From Casp-actino8 sp046091365 (GTDB lineage Bacteria > Actinomycetota > Acidimicrobiia > Acidimicrobiales > Ilumatobacteraceae): a stretch of 64,000 nt of DNA. Both the position numbers and the translations under genes were made by a program. Positions within the stretch are counted from its first letter, which is position 1, and each line of letters starts with the position of its first letter. A model generated the notes under the pieces. The model was not told the origin of the DNA and did no database searches. It was given only the letters and a program-made list of their open reading frames with translations. Location: positions 1 through 64,000 of the forward strand of contig JBJTBM010000006.1 in NCBI GenBank assembly GCA_046091365.1. Direction: 5' to 3'. Below are positions 58,505-64,000 of the stretch, one piece after another.

Positions 58505-59232
58505 ACCTCGATCCGCGCCCGTGCCTGAGCGTCGTCGTCCCGTGCTACAACGAGGAGGCGACGATCGAGAGCCTTCTCGCTCTGGTGCTGGCCTCACCCT
58601 GGGTCGCCGAGGTGATCGTCGTCGACGACGGATCACGCGATCGCTCGCGTGAGATCCTGAGCGGTGTCGACAATCCTCGGGTGCGGGTGATCCTCCACGA
58701 CGTGAACCACGGCAAGGGTGCGGCGTTGCGCACCGGTTTCGCCCACGCCAGCCACGATTACGTCGTCGTTCAGGACGCCGACCTCGAATACGACCCCGAC
58801 GAATACGGAGTGTTGCTCGAACCGCTCCTGACCGATCGGGCCGACGTGGTGTTCGGTTCGCGGTTCTTGTCCGGGCGTCCGCACCGGGTCCTCTATTTCT
58901 GGCACAGCATGGGCAACAAGTTCCTCACCCTCATGTCGAACATGTTCACCGACTTGAACCTCACCGATATGGAGACGTGTTACAAGTGTTTCCGTCGCGA
59001 GGTGATCCAGTCGATTCCCATCGAGGAGGACCGATTCGGTTTCGAGCCCGAGATCACGGCCAAGTTGGCCCGTGGTCGCTGGCGCATCTACGAGGTTGGC
59101 ATCTCCTACTCGGGTCGCACGTACGACGAGGGCAAGAAGATCGGCTGGCGCGACGGAGTGCGGGCCATCTACTGCATCGTGCGCTACTCGGCCGTCGGCG
59201 ACAAGTATCTCGCGCGGTTCCTCGACCGCTAG
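58501..59232 (+). CDS. Family-2 glycosyltransferase
   Basis: 243 residues. Catalytic core LSVVVPCYNEEATIESLL, VIVVDDGSRD and VVVQDADLEYDPDEY, then DVVFGSRFL, as in dolichol/polyprenol-phosphate glycosyltransferases. No C-terminal membrane anchor, so it acts at the inner face of the membrane, possibly making a polyprenol-phosphate sugar donor for the two membrane glycosyltransferases encoded upstream. GTG start within the AftD-like stop (GTGA overlap). Confidence 0.9.
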   Translation: MNLDPRPCLSVVVPCYNEEATIESLLALVLASPWVAEVIVVDDGSRDRSREILSGVDNPRVRVILHDVNHGKGAALRTGFAHASHDYVVVQDADLEYDPDEYGVLLEPLLTDRADVVFGSRFLSGRPHRVLYFWHSMGNKFLTLMSNMFTDLNLTDMETCYKCFRREVIQSIPIEEDRFGFEPEITAKLARGRWRIYEVGISYSGRTYDEGKKIGWRDGVRAIYCIVRYSAVGDKYLARFLDR

Positions 59233-59242
59233 AGCGACCCGA

Positions 59243-59977
59243 TCATCGCGAACCGACCCGGCGCAGTCGACGGACCCGTCCGCCTATCCCCCAGCGGGTC
59301 ACGAGCAGCATCGATTCGGCGATGATGCGCCCCGACATCTTCGACGCCCCGTGCACGCGTTCGGTGAAGGTGATCGGCACCTCGTCGATTCGGTGGCCGA
59401 GGCGCGACAAACGCAGCACCAGCTCGGTCAGGAAGGCGTAACCGTCGGCGCGGGTGGTCTCGGGGGCGATCGCCGCCAGAGCCGTGGCCCGGTAGGCGCG
59501 AAAACCGGATGTGCAGTCGCGGGTCGACAGACCGAGTATCCCCGCGGTGTAGAGGTTTCCCCATCGCGACAGGATGCGGCGATGGAGGGGCCAGTTCACG
59601 GTGCGCCCCCCGCGGACGTAGCGCGAGCCGACCACGGCGTCGGCTCCGGTCTCGATGGCCGCCAGCATGCCCGGTATCGCCGAGGGGTCGTGCGAGAAGT
59701 CCACGTCCATGGTCACCACTGCGTCCACGTCGCCGCGGAGAACCGTCGAGAACGCGTGCCGATAGGCGTTGCCCAATCCTTGTTTGCCCGGTCGGTGGAT
59801 GACCGCGACTCCGTCCAATCGAGCCGCCAAACCGTCGGCGATACGGCCCGTGCCGTCGGGACTGTTGTCATCCACGATCAACACACCGATGTCGGGCACC
59901 ACCTCGCGAATCCGCGCGACCAGAGCCTCGAGATTCTGCGCCTCGTTGTAGGTGGGAAGAACGACCGTGGCTCGCAC
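59243..59977 (-). CDS. Polyprenol monophosphomannose synthase (Ppm1-like)
   Basis: 244 residues. ATVVLPTYNEAQNLEALV, LIVDDNSPDGTG, VVTMDVDFSHDP with the DxD motif, VVGSRYVRGG and the C-terminal ITFTERVHGASKMSGRII match polyprenol-phosphate mannose synthases. It would supply lipid-linked mannose to GT-C enzymes such as the PIG-V-like protein. No membrane helix, unlike the fused mycobacterial protein. GTG at 59977 with TAGATT six bases upstream. Convergent with the GT2 gene, which it resembles. Confidence 0.9.
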   Translation of the reverse strand: MRATVVLPTYNEAQNLEALVARIREVVPDIGVLIVDDNSPDGTGRIADGLAARLDGVAVIHRPGKQGLGNAYRHAFSTVLRGDVDAVVTMDVDFSHDPSAIPGMLAAIETGADAVVGSRYVRGGRTVNWPLHRRILSRWGNLYTAGILGLSTRDCTSGFRAYRATALAAIAPETTRADGYAFLTELVLRLSRLGHRIDEVPITFTERVHGASKMSGRIIAESMLLVTRWGIGGRVRRLRRVGSR

Positions 59978-59983
59978 GGGAGG

Positions 59984-59989
59984 AATCTA
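59984..59989 (-). promoter_or_regulatory. -10 box TAGATT, leaderless, for the Ppm1-like gene
   Basis: Six bases before the GTG at 59977. Confidence 0.45.
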
Positions 59990-60023
59990 CTCCTCGTCGG
60001 TGCCCGCCCTCGGGACACCACGC

Positions 60024-61811
60024 CTAACTGCCGTCGAATGCCGCGATGCTGACACCGGGTCGTGACGAGAAGACCGCGACGGGTTGGCCCAGTCGGATCA
60101 GTGCGCGCACATCGTCGGCGACGTCGGGTTCGAGTGGCGGTTCGGCGAAGATCAACGACGCACCCGGGCGATCGAGCGAGGCCAGCATGTCGTTTCGACC
60201 GGTCAGAACGAGTCCGGCACGGATCTGCTCGAGTAAACGTCGGGCCACCTGCTGTTGTTCCGGCGACCGGGGATCGGCCGATGCGATCTCGGTGAGATCC
60301 GGATCGCGGCGTGCTCGTTCGATCGGCTCGCCGACCACGACCCACAGAATGAGATCGACGTCGGACTCGGCCACCACCCGGTGCGGAAGGGCCGCCGCGG
60401 CGAAGTTCAGATCGACTCCCACGTCGTACCCGTCGCGGGCCAGCTGCAACATCGTGCCGAATCCGGTCGCGTTGAGCGTGTAGGGGTCGTACATCCGAAC
60501 GAGGTAGCTCTCCTCACGATCGAGCGTGGATCGCAATTGGGGCGCCAATTCCGACACGATGCGCGAGTCCGTGGCCCCCGGCAGGTGCAATCCGTCGACG
60601 GCCTGATACGTCGTCAGAGTCAACAGTGCGACGGCCACGGCCGCCCCCATCCTCGACGCTGGCGAACGCCACCCGACGGCTCGGTCTGCGAACAACGCCC
60701 GGAGGCACACGACGACGTCGATTCCGACGAGCACCCAGAAGAAACGCACCGTGTACTCGTAGTACGGGCCGAAGATGCGCACCACCGAGAACATCGCCAC
60801 CAAAGTCACGCCGTTCACGAGCAGCAGCACCCGTCGTTGACCACCGTCGCGCCGCCACGCCGCGGCCACCAGGGCGACCATACCCACGAATCCGATCCAG
60901 CGGAGGAACTCGTTCGGAGGAACATGTGCCGCCGGACCCGTGATCCAGGGTCCGACCACGTTGAACTGGGTGGTGATGATCCGAACCGCGAGCGACAACG
61001 AGATGTACGGCTCGCTCGGACTCGTGAAGTGCTCGCGCAGGATCGTGAGGTTGCCCGGCGAGCGTCGCAGCTGGTCGAGCAGGGGCGCGGACCACATGAC
61101 GAGGGTCGCCACCGCCCCGCTGATCAACATCGTCCGTCGGTGATCGGTGTGTCGCACGAGCACCATGCCGGACCCGACGAGGGCCGCGACCACGATCACG
61201 AGGTAGCCCGCGTGCGACTGAACGCAGTGCGATCCCACCACGAGGGCGGCGACCCAACGCCACACCCGGGCCCGTTCGCCGAGATCGGCTGTCGGAGTCA
61301 CCACGTCGATCACCAGCAACATCATCACGAGAAAGGGCAGCAACGCCATCCAGACGTTCCACGGCTCCACCATGAAGTCACTCCCCGACGAGCGCAAGAG
61401 GATCAGGCACAGCAGACCGACCGCGGTGGCCCCCGAGCGGCCCCAGCGCCGCGACCCCAAGTAGACCGCGACGAAGATCGACGACAAATGAACGCTCACC
61501 ACGGCCGCCATGAGCGAGGCACTGGTGCGCCCCCCGATGGCGTACACGGGATACATCGACACCCACAGGCTCGGACCAGGGTGCGACCCCTGGAACCCGC
61601 TGTCGTCGACGATGCGTCCGGCGGCCCCGACGAGGGGCGGATGGGACAAGAAGCCGCGCATGTGCAATTCGGCTTGCGCCATGTCGCCGCACGGGAACCA
61701 ACGATCGCCACCGAGCAGGACGATCAACGCCGCCAACATCGGTATCGAAACGATCACGGCGATCAGCGCGGCCCCGCGGAACAACCTCCGCGTCGAAACC
61801 GTCGTGGTCAC
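60024..61811 (-). CDS. GT-C-like membrane protein
   Basis: 595 residues with about ten membrane helices and a C-terminal extramembrane region of about 150 residues. The first loop GGDRWFPCGDMAQAELHMRG, with acidic residues following the first helix, and GSHPGPSLWV recall GT-C glycosyltransferases. No close family is recognised. GTG start with TAGGAT six bases upstream. It lies between Ppm1-like and family-4 glycosyltransferase genes, so a role in envelope glycan assembly is likely but not shown. Confidence 0.72.
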   Translation of the reverse strand: MTTTVSTRRLFRGAALIAVIVSIPMLAALIVLLGGDRWFPCGDMAQAELHMRGFLSHPPLVGAAGRIVDDSGFQGSHPGPSLWVSMYPVYAIGGRTSASLMAAVVSVHLSSIFVAVYLGSRRWGRSGATAVGLLCLILLRSSGSDFMVEPWNVWMALLPFLVMMLLVIDVVTPTADLGERARVWRWVAALVVGSHCVQSHAGYLVIVVAALVGSGMVLVRHTDHRRTMLISGAVATLVMWSAPLLDQLRRSPGNLTILREHFTSPSEPYISLSLAVRIITTQFNVVGPWITGPAAHVPPNEFLRWIGFVGMVALVAAAWRRDGGQRRVLLLVNGVTLVAMFSVVRIFGPYYEYTVRFFWVLVGIDVVVCLRALFADRAVGWRSPASRMGAAVAVALLTLTTYQAVDGLHLPGATDSRIVSELAPQLRSTLDREESYLVRMYDPYTLNATGFGTMLQLARDGYDVGVDLNFAAAALPHRVVAESDVDLILWVVVGEPIERARRDPDLTEIASADPRSPEQQQVARRLLEQIRAGLVLTGRNDMLASLDRPGASLIFAEPPLEPDVADDVRALIRLGQPVAVFSSRPGVSIAAFDGS

Positions 61812-61817
61812 ACGGGC

Positions 61818-61823
61818 ATCCTA
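61818..61823 (-). promoter_or_regulatory. -10 box TAGGAT, leaderless, for the GT-C-like gene
   Basis: Six bases before the GTG at 61811. It sits inside the last codons of the upstream glycosyltransferase gene. Confidence 0.4.
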
Positions 61824-62981
61824 CCGATGGGCACCGACGACCTGGGTGTGTAACGGTCGAAGCACGCCGACGGCGAGAGCATCCCATGTGAGGGTTCGCG
61901 CGCGTTCTTCGGCGGCCGTGGCGAGCCGGACTCGCATCGGACCGTCGAGCAGCACGTCCGCGATGCGATCGCCGAGCGACTCGAGCGGTGCGAGCAAGCC
62001 GGTGCGTTCGTGCAACACCGAACAGCGGTGTCCGCTGATGTCGGTGGCCACCGCCGGGGTCCCGCAGCCCGCGGCCTCGGTGAGTGCCAAACCCCAGCCC
62101 TCGGCGAGTGACGCCGAGGCGATCACCCACGAGCGACGATAGTGATCCCGGAGTTCGGTGCGGTCCACGTGACCCGCGAGGTGCACCCAGGTGGCGTCGT
62201 GGGAGCGGATCCATTCGGTGATGCGGGTGCGCTGCGGACCGTCGCCGATCATCGTCAGCGTCAAATCGGGAACCCGCTCGCGGGCCCGGGCCACCTGCTC
62301 GAGTAGTTCGACGAAACGCTTCACGGGCGCTTGACGTCCGACGGCCAGGATCGACGGCGCACGGCTTTTCTCACCACCGGGCGAGAAGAACCCGTCGACA
62401 CCCACGGGACCGGTGGTCACCAGTTCGGGTCGCCAACCGAGCTGCAACAACTCCTCGTGGGTGTCGGTCGACGTCGTGACGGTCGGCGTGCGTCGGTAGA
62501 ACGGCGGTGCGAGACGCGTTTCGATGGCCCGACCGAGCGCCGCCACCGGGCGCGGGAACATCTGGCCCCACATCGGTCCGTGAACGTGATGAAGGATCAA
62601 CACCCGCGGCTTACGACACCAGATGGGCGACATCCATGGCACACCGTTCCAGATCTCCACGAGCGCGTCGTACGGTCCCATGCGACGCAGGGTCTCCGAG
62701 ACCGCCACCCGCGGGAAGACCGTCATCCGACCACCCCGCCGCACGACGTCGTAACCGTTGCGCACGGCCATCGCCGGTCGGCCCTCCACCCGCGACGTGC
62801 GGTGCAGCACCGAGAGACCGGCGTGTTGCCAACGCCGCATGAACTCGTCCGCGTGGTTCTCCGAACCGCCAGCCTCGTCGTCGTCGAGGTCGCGCCACGC
62901 CAGCACGTGTATCCGGCGGACCCCGGCGGCGATCAGGTCGCCGGCCAGATCAGCGAGTACGGCTCCGTCGGCACGCTCCAT
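61821..62981 (-). CDS. Family-4 glycosyltransferase
   Basis: 386 residues, GT-B fold. N-terminal DDDEAGGSENHADEFMRRW binds the acceptor region; SILAVGRQAPVKRFVELLEQ and ASASLAEGWGLALTEAAGCGTPAVA contain the nucleotide-sugar and E-x7-E motifs. It probably adds a hexose or mannose to a lipid or glycan on the cytosolic side. The ATG at 62981 overlaps the upstream stop by one base (TGATG); a GTG one codon earlier is possible. Confidence 0.9.
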   Translation of the reverse strand: MERADGAVLADLAGDLIAAGVRRIHVLAWRDLDDDEAGGSENHADEFMRRWQHAGLSVLHRTSRVEGRPAMAVRNGYDVVRRGGRMTVFPRVAVSETLRRMGPYDALVEIWNGVPWMSPIWCRKPRVLILHHVHGPMWGQMFPRPVAALGRAIETRLAPPFYRRTPTVTTSTDTHEELLQLGWRPELVTTGPVGVDGFFSPGGEKSRAPSILAVGRQAPVKRFVELLEQVARARERVPDLTLTMIGDGPQRTRITEWIRSHDATWVHLAGHVDRTELRDHYRRSWVIASASLAEGWGLALTEAAGCGTPAVATDISGHRCSVLHERTGLLAPLESLGDRIADVLLDGPMRVRLATAAEERARTLTWDALAVGVLRPLHTQVVGAHR

Positions 62982-63646
62982 CACTGCACCGCGGCCACGA
63001 TCGCTCGCGCCACTCGTTGTTGACCCGCGGCGGTCAGACCACCGTCGTCGCGCACCACCACGTACCCCGTTCCCTCACCGTCGACGACACAGTCGTCCCA
63101 CCACAGGCAATCGACATGGGCATCGCGGCGGGACGGCTCACCGATCAGTTCGACGGGGTCGACCACGGTCGTATCGGCGGGCAACACGGAGACCACGTCG
63201 CGGTCGTCCTCGACGAGACCCACGACGACGATCAAACGGGTGTCCCAGTCACGGGACGCATCGACCAAGGCCCCGACGGCGTCGTCGCGGCAGTCGTCGT
63301 TCTGATCCTCGACGTGCACGACGATGGCCCGGGTCGACCGGATCGGTCCGTCGACGGCGGCCGCCACGTCGCACCAGGACTCCACGGGGGACGACCAGAC
63401 GGCCGAGTATCCCTCCTCGCGGAGACGCCGCAGGACCTTTTCCTCACCTCGTGACAACTCGCCGTTGCCCACCACCAGCACCGCCGGCTGGCGGGCGTGG
63501 TCACCCACCAGACCCGGCCACCACCAATACAACCCGATGACGACGATGACGACGACCGCCAGAACCCGTCGCCGGGCACCCGATCGGCGGATCGATCGTG
63601 TGATCCGGGTCGTGGCCCGGCGGGCGCGCGGGGTCAACTCCTCCAC
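62981..63646 (-). CDS. Membrane-anchored protein, unknown
   Basis: 221 residues. A basic N-terminal tail and one membrane helix (VLAVVVIVVIGLYWWWPGLVG) are followed by an alpha/beta domain: AVLVVGNGELSRGEEKVLRRL, AIVVHVEDQNDDCRDD and RLIVVVGLVED. The pattern resembles SGNH-type or Rossmann-like domains but no motif is certain. Four cysteines are present in the outer domain. Coupled to the glycosyltransferase gene. The GTG at 63646 is the best start because longer extensions are low-complexity shadow sequence. Confidence 0.65.
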   Translation of the reverse strand: MEELTPRARRATTRITRSIRRSGARRRVLAVVVIVVIGLYWWWPGLVGDHARQPAVLVVGNGELSRGEEKVLRRLREEGYSAVWSSPVESWCDVAAAVDGPIRSTRAIVVHVEDQNDDCRDDAVGALVDASRDWDTRLIVVVGLVEDDRDVVSVLPADTTVVDPVELIGEPSRRDAHVDCLWWDDCVVDGEGTGYVVVRDDGGLTAAGQQRVARAIVAAVQ

Positions 63647-63703
63647 AGGACGGTGAAAGTACCATTGGCCGAGGACCTCGCCGGCGATACCGGCTCCGAC
63701 ACG

Positions 63704-64000
63704 ATGACGACCGACCCGCTGCCTCCACCCCGTCGAGCACGTTCGTCGAAGCTCACGGAGTTCGCCACGTTGCTGAAAGCGCAAACGCTCGACCGTCCGG
63801 TTCGATTGCTCGCCGCGGCCGGCTCGACGCACCTCGCGCTGCGGGTCGCCGAACTCGACGAAACGACCGACATCGCGCCGTGGGTCGACGTGATGGTCGT
63901 GCTCGGTGCCGCCTTGGCCCTGGCCACCATTCTCAGCGTGGTGGTCCTTCCACCACTGCAACGTCGTCTCGGTCGCACGTTGTTCGTCGCCTACGGCGTG
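63704..64000 (+). CDS. Membrane protein, 5' part only
   Basis: The frame is open from an ATG at 63704 to the end of the window, giving 99 residues: a Pro/Arg-rich start (MTTDPLPPPRRARSSKL), an amphipathic stretch, then a membrane helix (VMVVLGAALALATILSVVVLPPL). The family is not identified. It diverges from the anchored-protein gene and may belong to a further envelope gene cluster beyond the window. Confidence 0.6.
   Translation, partial: MTTDPLPPPRRARSSKLTEFATLLKAQTLDRPVRLLAAAGSTHLALRVAELDETTDIAPWVDVMVVLGAALALATILSVVVLPPLQRRLGRTLFVAYGV

Overview
The window is GC-rich, gene-dense chromosomal DNA of an actinobacterium. The marker set is a complete Pup-proteasome locus (mpa, dop, pup, prcB, prcA, pafA), a neighbouring tat-helY block as in mycobacteria and streptomycetes, a DUF4193-like acidic protein, luciferase-like flavin oxidoreductases, and an AftD-like arabinosyltransferase with a polyprenol-phosphate-mannose synthase. 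I would place it in or near the class Acidimicrobiia, but that is an inference from gene content and style. I see no prophage, transposon, insertion sequence, CRISPR array, rRNA or origin. No gene-free stretch exceeds about 215 bases. Genes are packed with 1-8 base overlaps, and many transcription units appear to start without a leader.

Layout. (1) 1-6.4 kb: an unrecognised partial gene, a crotonase, an acetyltransferase, an acidic zinc-ribbon protein, a double ThyX-like protein, an M20 amidohydrolase and a lone lipid-kinase C-terminal domain. (2) 6.4-18 kb: helY, tatC, tatA/B, a glycerophosphodiesterase, signal peptidase I, then pafA-prcA-prcB-pup-dop-mpa. Pup ends in Gly-Gly-Glu, so it should be ligatable without deamidation, and pafB/pafC are not between pafA and tat. 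(3) 18-21.2 kb: a small ferredoxin and an overlapping operon of three small membrane or basic proteins with ttuB-ttuA-trmI, which looks like a tRNA T-loop modification unit. (4) 21.2-30.9 kb: a LON-domain protein, a D-Ala-D-Ala carboxypeptidase, an ADP-forming acyl-CoA synthetase split by an in-frame amber codon, tRNA-Pro(GGG), a zinc-ribbon protein, der, a PDZ-radical SAM protein, ispH, a GDSL-like lipoprotein lacking its serine, and a membrane protein.

(5) 30.9-46.9 kb: an accessory catabolic region. It holds an acyl-CoA dehydrogenase, a SirB1-like protein, an acyl-CoA synthetase, a second glycerophosphodiesterase, two luciferase-like oxidoreductases, a cytosine-deaminase-like amidohydrolase, a desaturase, a NitT/TauT-type ABC importer with a divergent lipoprotein receptor, a creatininase-family amidohydrolase, a phytoene-desaturase-like oxidoreductase, a phosphoribosyltransferase, PPK2 and a DUF5522 protein. 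(6) 47-52.8 kb: a five-gene peptide-type ABC importer behind a good -35/-10 promoter. (7) 52.8-64 kb: a crotonase, then cell-envelope glycosylation genes: a PIG-V-like mannosyltransferase, an AftD-like arabinosyltransferase, two family-2 glycosyltransferases (one Ppm1-like), a GT-C-like membrane protein, a family-4 glycosyltransferase, an anchored unknown protein, and a membrane protein running off the end.

How it works together. Regions 2 and 3 are housekeeping: protein export, RNA helicase, pupylation and proteasomal degradation, and tRNA modification. Regions 5 and 6 take up and degrade small organic nutrients. Region 7 builds a lipid-linked mannose/arabinose envelope glycan. The observations most worth checking are the amber-split synthetase, the TtuB-like carrier ending Gly-Gly-Ala beside ttuA and trmI, the duplicated ThyX fold, and the recurring promoter box 6-7 bases before start codons.
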